DNA of 17,256 nt from NCBI GenBank assembly GCA_046756945.1, contig JBHHXI010000063.1, positions 1 through 17,256 of the forward strand, given 5' to 3'. Source of the DNA: JACZQZ01 sp046756945 (GTDB taxonomy: Bacteria > Pseudomonadota > Alphaproteobacteria > Rhodospirillales > 2-02-FULL-58-16). A model generated the notes under the pieces. The model worked only from the letters and a program-made list of their open reading frames with translations, searched no databases and was not told the DNA's origin. Below are positions 1 through 7,740 of this stretch, in pieces. Position numbers and translations under genes: made by a program. Positions within the stretch are counted from its first letter, which is position 1; every line of letters starts with the position of its first letter.

Positions 1-2259
1 AACGGCGTGACCGGGCAATGGACCGCCGGCGCCGGTCCGTTGGGCGACGTGGTCGCGCTGTCGCGGGCCGAAACCAAGATGGTCGAAGACGAATACGCGG
101 AGGCGCGGCGGATCGCGCGGGAGGTGCTGTCGCGCAGGCCCGAGCACACGCGGGCGCTCCGGATCGTCGCCTGGAGCGAATACAGGCTCGGCAATTTCCG
201 CGCCGCACAGGAGGCGTTCGGCCGCCTGGAAGAACTCGATCCACGGCACGTGGACGCGCCCATCGGTTTGGGCTGGACCAGTTTCAAACTCGGCGACCTG
301 AATGACGCCGAGTCCCACTTCCTGAAGGCCAAGGACCTTCCCACGGAATACTTCGAGGAATGGGACATCAATGACGGTCTCGGTTGGATTGCCTACGCAC
401 GGGGGAACCTGGACCAGGCCGAAGCCTACTTCCGGTACACGCCGCAACCCGAAATATACAACAATAACGTCGACTGGGGCTGGCAGAAGGACAGCCTGGT
501 GGGACGCGGCATGGTCGCCCTTGCCCGCAGCCAACTCGCCGACGCCCGCGACCTCTTCGCCGAAGGCGTCAGACAGGACCCCGCGTACTTCCGCCCCTAC
601 GACGGCCTTGCCCGCGGCGCCCTCCTGGAACGGCGCTACGAGGCCGCCCTTCGCCACGCCCTGGCCGGCCTCGACCGGGTGCGCTACCACGCCGGCCTCT
701 TTTTTCTCCTTGAGGCCATCCTCGAGAAGCTGGACGCGCCCGAAAGAAGCGCCCGGATCTACGCCGAACTCGCCGAACGCCACCCGGACGTTCCCGCCTA
801 CCGCAATGGTGTCGGCAAGAGCCAGCTCGCCCTGGGCCGCCTGAAAGAGGCCGAGGCCAGCTATGTCGCGTCCCTGAAGGCGGACCCGGACAACCCGCGG
901 GCAAAGGAAGGCCTGGTGCTGGCCCGCGCCCGGATGAACAAGTTCGTCGCCGACGGCTGGACCCGCTACTTCGAGGGCGACTACGAAGGCGCGCTCGCCG
1001 CGTTCCGCGCCAAGCGCGCCCAGGCGGCCGGGGCGGACAACCCGGCCGCCGAAACGGGCCGCGGCTGGGCGCTGCTGGCGCTCGGGCGCATCCCCGAAGC
1101 GGGGAAGGCGTTCGCAGCGGCGGTGCGTATCGACCCGCACTTCGCCGCCGCCCGGGACGGAATCGAGGCCCTGGCGCAACCCCATCTGAAACTCTACGAG
1201 CAGGCCTGGGCCCTGGCCGAGGCCGGCAAGTTCGAGCGCGCCCGGCGGCAGTTCCTGCGCGCCGGAAAACACGCGCCGGCCGATTTCCTGTGGAAGATCG
1301 ACGACGGCCAGGCCTGGCTGGCCTTCTACAAAAAGGATTTCAAGAAAGCGGAACGGGCGTTCACGGACATCCTGCGCAAGTCTCCGAACGCCTACCTGTC
1401 GCGCAAGGGACTGGGCTACATCGCCCTCAAGCGCGGCCAATATGCGGTTGCGAAGACGCACCTGCTCGCGGCGCTTAACCAATCGCCCAAACAGGTGCTG
1501 ACGTCGTACACGTTTCCCGCCGTGCACCTTCTCGCGGCACGGCAGTACAAGACCGCGCTGGCGATCCTCGAGCTGGGCGAGAAGACCTATCCCCAGTCGG
1601 CCGACATCCAGTTCCTTCTGGCCAAGGCGTACAAGGGCCTCAAGGACCACGCCAGGGCGGCGGCAAAGGCGGTGAAATCCGCGACCCTCGCGCCGGTGTA
1701 CATCCATCCCGCCTTCGACGACATCGGGCTCAAGCCGTCCACCGTCACGGACGCCTATCTGGCGATGGCGCGCGGCCTGTTCTTTGCCGGCGACACGGAA
1801 GGAACGAGAAAACGGGTCGAGGCGTATTTCAAGGCCGGCGGCAAGGACCCGGAAGGATTCCGGCTGCGCGGGTTCGTATCCTTCCGCCAGGGCCGGTTCC
1901 GTGAGGCCAACGCCGACCTGAAGCTGGCGGCGCCGCACGAGCCCGAAGCGCTGTCCCCGGTCACCCAGGTGGTGCCCATTCCCGGTACGGACCGGCGTTG
2001 GCAGATCGTCTACAACGCCCGCTCGACCCTGGCATGGAGTCACCTGCGCCTGGGCAACGCGCGCCGGGCCGCGGCCGAGTTCCGGAAGGTTCTGAAGACC
2101 TATCCCAACTGGATCGACGCCCTGACCGGCCTGGGCTACAGTCTGCTCGCCCTCGGCGACCGGGAAGGGGCCGTCCGGTCTTTCCGACGCGCCCTGGTCA
2201 TCTCACCCGCCTATCCCGACGCCTGGCAGGGCCTGGATCTGGTGAAAGCGCGCGCATGA
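1..2259 (+). CDS. Large TPR-repeat protein (5' end probably outside window)
   Basis: The reading frame is open from the first base. A GTG at position 7 could start it, but nothing shows a true start there and no ribosome site is visible, so the gene is probably cut at its 5' end. About 750 residues are visible and almost all are helical tetratricopeptide repeats, with the recurrent pattern of a Gly/Tyr/Ala helix followed by A-x-x-x-F/Y and D/P-x-x-P. Clear units lie around residues 27-95, 190-300, 330-400, 430-500 and 660-745; several carry a GLGW or GLGY signature. There is no catalytic motif and no visible signal peptide or membrane segment, though the N-terminus may be missing. TPR arrays act as protein-docking scaffolds (known for the family). 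Its stop overlaps the PqqD-like start (ATGA), so it is the first visible gene of the operon and probably a scaffold or partner protein of the encoded enzymes. The exact role is unknown. Confidence 0.9.
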   Translation, partial: NGVTGQWTAGAGPLGDVVALSRAETKMVEDEYAEARRIAREVLSRRPEHTRALRIVAWSEYRLGNFRAAQEAFGRLEELDPRHVDAPIGLGWTSFKLGDLNDAESHFLKAKDLPTEYFEEWDINDGLGWIAYARGNLDQAEAYFRYTPQPEIYNNNVDWGWQKDSLVGRGMVALARSQLADARDLFAEGVRQDPAYFRPYDGLARGALLERRYEAALRHALAGLDRVRYHAGLFFLLEAILEKLDAPERSARIYAELAERHPDVPAYRNGVGKSQLALGRLKEAEASYVASLKADPDNPRAKEGLVLARARMNKFVADGWTRYFEGDYEGALAAFRAKRAQAAGADNPAAETGRGWALLALGRIPEAGKAFAAAVRIDPHFAAARDGIEALAQPHLKLYEQAWALAEAGKFERARRQFLRAGKHAPADFLWKIDDGQAWLAFYKKDFKKAERAFTDILRKSPNAYLSRKGLGYIALKRGQYAVAKTHLLAALNQSPKQVLTSYTFPAVHLLAARQYKTALAILELGEKTYPQSADIQFLLAKAYKGLKDHARAAAKAVKSATLAPVYIHPAFDDIGLKPSTVTDAYLAMARGLFFAGDTEGTRKRVEAYFKAGGKDPEGFRLRGFVSFRQGRFREANADLKLAAPHEPEALSPVTQVVPIPGTDRRWQIVYNARSTLAWSHLRLGNARRAAAEFRKVLKTYPNWIDALTGLGYSLLALGDREGAVRSFRRALVISPAYPDAWQGLDLVKARA

Positions 2260-2534
2260 GGGACCGCCGGTTCATACTGAAACCGTTCATCGACCTGGAA
2301 GGCGACGGCGGCGATCCCGACGGCGTTCTGGTCGATACCCACAGCGCCACCATGTGTTCGTGTAACGAGGCCGCGTGGATATTGCTGCACGCCCTGAAAC
2401 CGGGGGCGAGCGTTTCCGATCTGGTCGCCAGACTGGTGACGACCTTCGACGTCGCCGAGGCGGACGCCCGCTCGGACGTCATGAATTTCGTTCAACGCCT
2501 TGCCGCCATGGGGATGGTCGATGAAAACGCGTGA
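2256..2534 (+). CDS. PqqD-like protein (RRE-type peptide-binding fold)
   Basis: This 92-residue protein has the PqqD layout: short N-terminal beta strands with a Gly/Asp-rich turn (residues 7-26), a conserved Asn (N37) opening the first helix with the A-W-I-L-L pattern, the S-V-x-D-L-V segment of the second helix (residues 52-57), and a C-terminal helix ending in a L-A-A-M-G-M-V motif. PqqD proteins are the prototype of RiPP recognition elements, which hold a precursor peptide for modifying enzymes (known for the family); related single-domain proteins occur beside non-PQQ enzymes. No pqqA, pqqC or pqqE gene is present, so this is not PQQ biosynthesis. The start overlaps the TPR stop by 4 bases and its end overlaps the ATP-grasp gene by 14, so it is probably co-translated with both. 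Two Cys (C34, C36) sit just before N37, which is not a usual PqqD feature as far as I know. Its bound partner is not known. Confidence 0.8.
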   Translation: MRDRRFILKPFIDLEGDGGDPDGVLVDTHSATMCSCNEAAWILLHALKPGASVSDLVARLVTTFDVAEADARSDVMNFVQRLAAMGMVDENA

Positions 2535-4662
2535 CCTCCATGTGGCGGTGTCCGGTTTCGGCGGCCTGAACAACCCCCACCCGGGGACCCCGGTCGCCCG
2601 CGCCCTGCGCGAAGGCTGGCACGGGTCCATCGAGATCCATGCGCTCGGGTACGACTCCCTGATGACCGGAGCCTGGATGCCGGGGGTCGCCGACCGGCTG
2701 CACCTGGTTCCGTCGCTGGCGGACGGCGACGAGGCGACGTTGGAGCGGCTGGTGGAGATTCACCGGCAGCACCGGCTGGACGCCGTCATCCCCTGTCTCG
2801 ACCTCGAGATGCCGGTCTACGCCCGCCTTGCCGACCGCCTTGCCCGCGAAGGCATCAAGACCCTGGTGCCGTCCGCCGAAACCGTGTACGCGACGGCGAA
2901 GCTGAGGTTGCGCCAGTTCGCCTACGAAAACGACATCCTGACGCCGAAGACGATCCACGTGCTCGACATGGGCGACGTGGCGCTTCACGCCGAACAGTTC
3001 GGCTTCCCGCTCATGGTCAAGGGGACCGTCACCGGGGCCAAATGCGTCTCCAACGTCGACCAGGCCTGCGTCGAAGCGAAAAACCTGAACGCCCGGTGGG
3101 GCGGCGGCGTATTGCTGCAGGAGACCCTTGCCGGCGAGGAGTTCGTCGCCGGCGCGGTCATTGCCGGCTCCGGGTCCTGCCTGGGCCTCGTCTGCATGCG
3201 CAAACTGGGCGTAAACCCGGACGGCAAGGGCGTGTTCGGGTCCGTCGTCGACGACCCTGAACTCGTGGGCGAGGCGGAACGCGTTCTCGGCAAGCTTGCC
3301 TGGCGCGGCCCCCTGGAGCTGGAGTTCATCCGCCCCCAGGGCTCCAAGAGGCTTCACCTGCTTGAGATCAACTGCCGCTTCCCGTCGTGGATCATGCTGT
3401 CCCATTTCGCCGGCTGTAATCTGCCGGTGGTGCTTTTGCGCGAGGTCCTGGAACCGGGGGGGCGGCATTCCCCGCCGCCGAAGCCGGGCACCATGTTCGT
3501 CCGCAACGTGCGGGAGACGGCGGTGCCCATGGACCGGGTCGCCCGCCTTGAACGCTTCGCCAGCGAAGACGGCGTCCCGCCAACGCGCCGCCGGAACAGG
3601 AAAAGCGCCAACGGCGCCATACGGGTGGCGGTCACCGGCGTCGGAACGTTCGACGTCATCAATCCGGGCCTGGGCGCCGCCACCGCCTTGCGCGGGGCAT
3701 CGGACGTGGGACGGATCTACGGTCTGGGGTACGGGTCGTTCGACTCCGGCCTGTACCGGGGCGACGTTTTCGACGCCATCTTCCGCCTGCCCCAGGAAGA
3801 CGACGCCGGCGCCCTGCTCGACCGCTTGCGCGCCATCCATCGGGACGCGCCGTTCGACGTGATCCTGCCCTGCCTGGACGGGGAACTCCCACGGTTCTTG
3901 CACATCCGGCCGGACCTCGAGAAGCTCGGCGTACGCACCCTCCTGCCGTCGCGCGAAGCCCTCGACGGGAGGGCGAAGCCCAATCTTTTCGCCGGCGACA
4001 TGCGCCGTGACTGGGGTGGATTCGAGATTCCGGAAGCCCGCCGGGTGCGCTCGGAAGAAGACGTCGAGCGCGCCGTCCACAGCCTGGGCCTGCCCGTCGC
4101 CGTCAAGGGACCGGTGTCCCATTGCATCGCCGTCCATGACGCCGGGGAGGCGAAAGCGGCGTGGTTCCAGTTGCGCGAGAAGGGCTGTGAGGAAGCGCTG
4201 GTGCAGCCCCTTATCACCGGCGACGATTTCGCCGTCGCCGCGGTGTGCGGCCGGGACCACGAGCCGGGCGCCATGCTGACCGTGAAAAAGCTGCTCAAGT
4301 GCGACCGCGGCAGCACCTGGGGCGCCGTCAATACGCCGCAACCCGGGCTGGAGGCGGCTTTCGCGGACTTTCTCGGGCATCTGGGCTGGTGCGGGCCCAC
4401 GGAAGGGGAATTCATCCGCGACGAAACGCGGGAACGGTTTTACCTGATCGAGGTAAACCCCCGGTTCACGGCGTGGATTTCCTTTTCCGCCGCGCTTGGC
4501 CTCAACCATCCCCTGCGCGCCGTCTGCCTTGCCCTGGACCGGCCGTGCCCGCCGCCGTCCGCCGCGTCCGAGATGGTCTTCATGCGCGGCTGTGAGGAGC
4601 TGCCGGTCGGCGCCCGCGATTTCGCCGCGATCGCCAAGAAGGGATGCCTGCGTCATGGCTGA
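2521..4662 (+). CDS. Tandem (duplicated) ATP-grasp ligase, CarB/PylC-like
   Basis: The 713-residue protein is two homologous units of about 350 residues (roughly 1-345 and 366-713) joined by an Arg-rich linker. Each unit has a Rossmann-like pre-ATP-grasp domain, with matching segments ALGYDS/GLGYGS and VIPCLD/VILPCLD. Each then has an ATP-grasp domain with an ATP-binding Lys (K167 in MVKG; K529 in AVKG) and a metal-binding E-x-N (E282/N284 in LEINCR; E644/N646 in IEVNPR). Both sites look intact. ATP-grasp enzymes activate a carboxylate as an acyl phosphate and join it to an amine or other nucleophile. The layout recalls the carbamoyl-phosphate synthase large subunit and PylC-type ligases, but the protein is much shorter than CarB (about 1070 aa) and lacks its oligomerisation and MGS-like domains. 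The ATG at 2521 is chosen because GGGGA lies 6 bases upstream and translation begins at the first Rossmann strand. The substrate is unknown; two different ligations, or one two-step reaction, are both possible. Confidence 0.88.
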   Translation: MKTRDLHVAVSGFGGLNNPHPGTPVARALREGWHGSIEIHALGYDSLMTGAWMPGVADRLHLVPSLADGDEATLERLVEIHRQHRLDAVIPCLDLEMPVYARLADRLAREGIKTLVPSAETVYATAKLRLRQFAYENDILTPKTIHVLDMGDVALHAEQFGFPLMVKGTVTGAKCVSNVDQACVEAKNLNARWGGGVLLQETLAGEEFVAGAVIAGSGSCLGLVCMRKLGVNPDGKGVFGSVVDDPELVGEAERVLGKLAWRGPLELEFIRPQGSKRLHLLEINCRFPSWIMLSHFAGCNLPVVLLREVLEPGGRHSPPPKPGTMFVRNVRETAVPMDRVARLERFASEDGVPPTRRRNRKSANGAIRVAVTGVGTFDVINPGLGAATALRGASDVGRIYGLGYGSFDSGLYRGDVFDAIFRLPQEDDAGALLDRLRAIHRDAPFDVILPCLDGELPRFLHIRPDLEKLGVRTLLPSREALDGRAKPNLFAGDMRRDWGGFEIPEARRVRSEEDVERAVHSLGLPVAVKGPVSHCIAVHDAGEAKAAWFQLREKGCEEALVQPLITGDDFAVAAVCGRDHEPGAMLTVKKLLKCDRGSTWGAVNTPQPGLEAAFADFLGHLGWCGPTEGEFIRDETRERFYLIEVNPRFTAWISFSAALGLNHPLRAVCLALDRPCPPPSAASEMVFMRGCEELPVGARDFAAIAKKGCLRHG

Positions 4663-6055
4663 CCGGAGACCCTACCAGGCGCCCCTGATCGAGCCCCTGA
4701 CGTTTACCGCGGTCAGCAAGCACCTGGCCGCGGACATCCTGCCCGGCACCGAATTCGATGAAGACTATGAAACGGCGGACCTGCTCGACCGGTTCGGATC
4801 GCCGCTTTTCATCGTCTCGGAAAGCACCCTGCGCTCGCTGTACCGGGGATTTTGCGCCTGCTTCACCGAGGCCAGCATCGACACCCGCGTCGCCTATTCG
4901 TACAAGACCAACTACCTGCCCGCCGTGTGCGCCATCCTGCACGAGGAAGGGGCCTGGGCCGAGGTGGTCTCGGGCATGGAATATTCCCTCGCCCGCGCCC
5001 TTGGCGTCCCGGCCAACGAAATCATCTTCAACGGGCCCTACAAGACGCGCAATGAGCTTGAGACCGCCCTCGGCGAAGGCGCGATCGTGAACGTCGACGG
5101 GTTCGACGACCTGGCCGCCGTCGCCCAGGTCGCGGCCACCCTGGGCCGGCCGGCGCGCATGGGAATCCGCATCAACTTCCGCCACGGCCCGGCGCCGTGG
5201 ACCAAGTTCGGGTTCAACGATGAAAACGGCGACAGCCAGCGGGCGCTCGAACAGATCGCCGGCGATCCCAATCTGGCGCTCGAACTGCTGCACAACCACA
5301 GCGGAACCTTTCTCCTGTTCCATGACGTGTACGCCAAGGCGGCGGACGTCCTGATCGACGCCGCCAAGCGTGCCCGCGAGCTGGGCCTGGCGCCGACCAC
5401 GGTCAATTTCGGCGGCGGATACCCGTCGACCAACCGGCTGAAGCCGGTGTACGACGTGCCCGGCGGCACCAGCCTGAAAGGGGACATCCTGTTCCCCTTT
5501 GCCGAGGCCATCTGCAGCCGCGTCAGCCGGGCGAAGGAGCTGTTCGGCGGCCGTCCCATCCTGATGCTGGAGCCGGGCCGGGCCCTGGTCGATTCGGCGG
5601 TGCAACTGGCTTGTACCGTGATCGCGAAAAAGGACATACCCGGCCAGGGCAAGGCCTTGGTCGTCGACGCCGGGGTCAACCTTGTCCCCACCGCCTATTG
5701 GTACGATCACAAGGTCGACAGCCGGCCCCGGGACGACGGCAGCCGGCCCGCGGACGACGGCCGGACCGATGAGTCCATGGAGCCGGTCAATATCTACGGT
5801 CCCCTGTGCATGCAGATCGACGTTCTGCGCGAACGCGCCCTGCTTCCGCCGACCCGCGTCGGCGAACCGGTCGTCATCTCCAACGTCGGGGCCTACTGTC
5901 AGACCCAGTCCATGCAGTTCATTCAGCCCAGGCCGGCGACGGTGCTTCTCGGCCCCGAGGGGCCGGAAGTCATCCGCCGCCGGGAGACCTGGCGCGACAT
6001 CTTCCTGCGCGACGCGATTCCCCAACGCCTGCGTCACCATGATTTCGCATTTTAA
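4655..6055 (+). CDS. Fold-type III PLP-dependent decarboxylase (LysA/ODC/BtrK family)
   Basis: This 466-residue enzyme belongs to the alanine racemase-like TIM-barrel decarboxylases (diaminopimelate, ornithine, carboxynorspermidine and BtrK decarboxylases). Visible signatures are the PLP Schiff-base Lys K84 in SYKTN, the H213-N-H-S-G segment after a barrel strand, the phosphate-binding Gly cluster G253-G255 followed by Y256, the EPGR motif at E306-R309, the catalytic Cys C385 in GPLC, and the C-terminal Y414 in GAYC. These should release CO2 from an amino acid or a ligated amino-acyl group. The sequence does not tell which one: the usual substrate-specificity residues do not point clearly to DAP or ornithine. 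An in-frame 21-bp duplication lies just before the Cys motif (listed separately). The ATG at 4655 overlaps the ATP-grasp stop by 8 bases, with an AGAAGGGA ribosome site about 10 bases upstream, so it is coupled to the ligase. A longer frame upstream is only overlap with that gene. Confidence 0.92.
   Translation: MADRRPYQAPLIEPLTFTAVSKHLAADILPGTEFDEDYETADLLDRFGSPLFIVSESTLRSLYRGFCACFTEASIDTRVAYSYKTNYLPAVCAILHEEGAWAEVVSGMEYSLARALGVPANEIIFNGPYKTRNELETALGEGAIVNVDGFDDLAAVAQVAATLGRPARMGIRINFRHGPAPWTKFGFNDENGDSQRALEQIAGDPNLALELLHNHSGTFLLFHDVYAKAADVLIDAAKRARELGLAPTTVNFGGGYPSTNRLKPVYDVPGGTSLKGDILFPFAEAICSRVSRAKELFGGRPILMLEPGRALVDSAVQLACTVIAKKDIPGQGKALVVDAGVNLVPTAYWYDHKVDSRPRDDGSRPADDGRTDESMEPVNIYGPLCMQIDVLRERALLPPTRVGEPVVISNVGAYCQTQSMQFIQPRPATVLLGPEGPEVIRRRETWRDIFLRDAIPQRLRHHDFAF
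5719..5760 (+). repeat. Tandem 2 x 21-bp in-frame duplication
   Basis: Two adjacent 21-base copies (5719-5739 and 5740-5760) differ at two bases only. In the decarboxylase frame they encode SRPRDDG followed by SRPADDG at residues 356-369, a charged, probably disordered loop about 15 residues before the catalytic Cys C385. It looks like a recent slippage or unequal-crossover duplication that kept the frame. No regulatory role is visible. Confidence 0.8.
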
Positions 6056-7736
6056 ATGCTGGTTCCAGGTCGTCCTGCGCGGTCTGGCCCAGGTGGCGTT
6101 CGCCGAGAGGCCCATCGCCGGTGTCCTGGTGCTCGCCGGCATCGCCGTGCTGGTTCCGGCGAGCGCGCTCGGCGCCCTCGCCGGCGCCCTGGCGGGAACC
6201 GTCGCCGGGCGCCTTCAGGGCACCCTGAACCGGGCCCAGTGGGAAGCCGGCCTGTCCGTTCCCAACCCGGCGATCGTGGGCATCCTGTGGGGCGGCGCGT
6301 CGGCCAGCGGTGACGCCGGCATTCTCGCGCTCGCCCTGGCCGGCTGCATCGGGCTGGAGCAGCTTTTTCGCCCGGTTCTGGACAAGGCGCGCCTGCCGGT
6401 GCTCTCGGCGCCGGCCATGGCGACGGCCTATCTTGTCGCGTCGGTCTATGGGGTCTTCGGGGAGGCCTTTTGGCACGGTCCGCCGGCGCTGCCCTTCGGC
6501 GACGCCGGCATGGCAGCCGCCATTCTGCTCATCGGCGGCGCCATGGCGACGAAATCGCCGATCGCCACCGTGCAAGTGGCCGTTCTCAGCGGCGCCACGG
6601 CCCTGATCTCCGGATGGGCGACGGACGGCGCGGCGGTGGGACTGGTGGGACTTTGGGGGTTCACCGTCGCGCCGGCCGCGTTCGGCGTGCACGCGGTGTT
6701 CTTCGCCGGGTCCGCCGCCGGCGCGTGGGCGGGTCTGGCCGCCGCCGGCCTCGGCGCGGCGGTCTGGGTCCTGTGGCTGGCGGGCCCGTTGGCGGCGGTG
6801 GCGCCGCCCCTTCTGGTGCCCTTCATCCTCGCCGTCTGGGTGATGATCGGACTCGTGGCGCGGGCCAACGGCCTCCTGGTCCTCGACCCGGGCCTGTGGG
6901 CGGCGGCCGGGCACATCAGGCGGGCCCAGGCGCGGGGCAGGCCGGTGGTGGCGCTGACGGGCGCCGGAATCAGCACCGCCTCGGGCATTCCCGACTACAT
7001 TTCCGGAAGCTGGCTGCGCCCCGACTTTCCGGCCAGCGCCTATTCCTTCGAGCGCTTCCTGGCGTCCGCCCCCTGCCGGCGCGAATACTGGAACGCCTGC
7101 GACAGCTTCCGCAAGGCGGTGGACCAGGCGCGCCCCAATCCGGGTCACCGCGCCCTCGCCGACATGGAGCGCCACGGCTGGCTGTCGGCCACCATCACCC
7201 AAAACGTCGACGGCCTGCACCAGGCCGCCGGCGCCCGTTCGGTGATCGCCCTGCACGGCGAAATCGCCCGCGTGAAATGCCTGAGCTGCGGATGGACGGG
7301 AGGCTGGCCGCCGCCCGGCATGTGGCGGCGCTACGATCTGCATTGCTCGGAATGCTCCGGCTACCTCAAACCCGCGGTCATCTCCATGGGCGAAAACATC
7401 CCGCCGGCAGCCTGGCGGGAGGCCGAACAGGCCGTCGCCGACTGCGGCGTCATGATCGTCGTCGGCTCGCAGATGGCGGTCTCTTCGGCCCTCGAACTGA
7501 TCTCGAGAGCGCGCCGGGCAGGCGCCGACATCGTCGTCGTTTCCCTCGATACTCCGGCCCAGTCCGTGGCGCCCGGCGACCTGGTCCTGTCCCACAAGGC
7601 GGAAGAGGTCCTTCCCGCCCTGGCCCTGCTGCTGGACTGCCCGAACGGACGCATGTGGGGGCGCGTTTCCCCGGCGCACCGGGAGTCCCGCCCGGGCAAG
7701 GACGGCCGGCATGCGACGGCGGCGGGGCCGGCCTGA
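6039..7736 (+). CDS. Urea-transporter-like membrane domain fused to Sir2 NAD-dependent deacylase
   Basis: The 565-residue protein has two parts. Residues 3-280 form a hydrophobic domain resembling bacterial urea transporters: LRGLAQVAF at 13-21, a first-half pore segment GLSVPNPAIVG near 71-81, its second-half counterpart GLWGFTV at 204-210, and PPLLVPF at 256-262. Residues 295-535 are a sirtuin: NAD-binding GAGIS (308-312), TQNVDGLH (387-394), catalytic H406 in LHGE, two zinc CxxC pairs (C414/C417 and C436/C439), and a late GSQ motif. Sirtuins remove acyl groups from Lys using NAD; urea transporters are passive channels. Two substitutions stand out: the usual PDFR Arg of sirtuins is I321, and the usual pore Asn of the second half is T209. 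The ATG at 6039 overlaps the decarboxylase stop by 17 bases, so it is operon-coupled. The single frame is continuous across the junction. The transported molecule and deacylation target are unknown. Confidence 0.87.
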   Translation: MISHFKCWFQVVLRGLAQVAFAERPIAGVLVLAGIAVLVPASALGALAGALAGTVAGRLQGTLNRAQWEAGLSVPNPAIVGILWGGASASGDAGILALALAGCIGLEQLFRPVLDKARLPVLSAPAMATAYLVASVYGVFGEAFWHGPPALPFGDAGMAAAILLIGGAMATKSPIATVQVAVLSGATALISGWATDGAAVGLVGLWGFTVAPAAFGVHAVFFAGSAAGAWAGLAAAGLGAAVWVLWLAGPLAAVAPPLLVPFILAVWVMIGLVARANGLLVLDPGLWAAAGHIRRAQARGRPVVALTGAGISTASGIPDYISGSWLRPDFPASAYSFERFLASAPCRREYWNACDSFRKAVDQARPNPGHRALADMERHGWLSATITQNVDGLHQAAGARSVIALHGEIARVKCLSCGWTGGWPPPGMWRRYDLHCSECSGYLKPAVISMGENIPPAAWREAEQAVADCGVMIVVGSQMAVSSALELISRARRAGADIVVVSLDTPAQSVAPGDLVLSHKAEEVLPALALLLDCPNGRMWGRVSPAHRESRPGKDGRHATAAGPA

Positions 7737-7740
7737 AGGC

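Noticed and set aside
2256..2534. PQQ cofactor biosynthesis locus
   Set aside because: Only a PqqD-like fold is present; pqqA, pqqB, pqqC and pqqE are absent.
2479..4656. Minus-strand open frame (725 codons) opposite the ATP-grasp gene
   Set aside because: Antisense shadow of a gene with clear motifs; composition is low-complexity and unlike real proteins.
2521..4662. Carbamoyl-phosphate synthase large subunit (carB)
   Set aside because: The duplicated ATP-grasp layout is similar, but the protein is about 350 residues too short and lacks the oligomerisation and allosteric domains; its neighbours are not arginine or pyrimidine genes.
4655..6055. Housekeeping diaminopimelate decarboxylase (lysA)
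   Set aside because: The catalytic framework matches, but the H-N-H-S-G segment, the extra loop and the operon context do not fit lysine biosynthesis.
1..7736. RiPP precursor peptide hidden between the operon genes
   Set aside because: All genes overlap, so there is no spacer for one; short alternative frames have no leader/core pattern or ribosome site.
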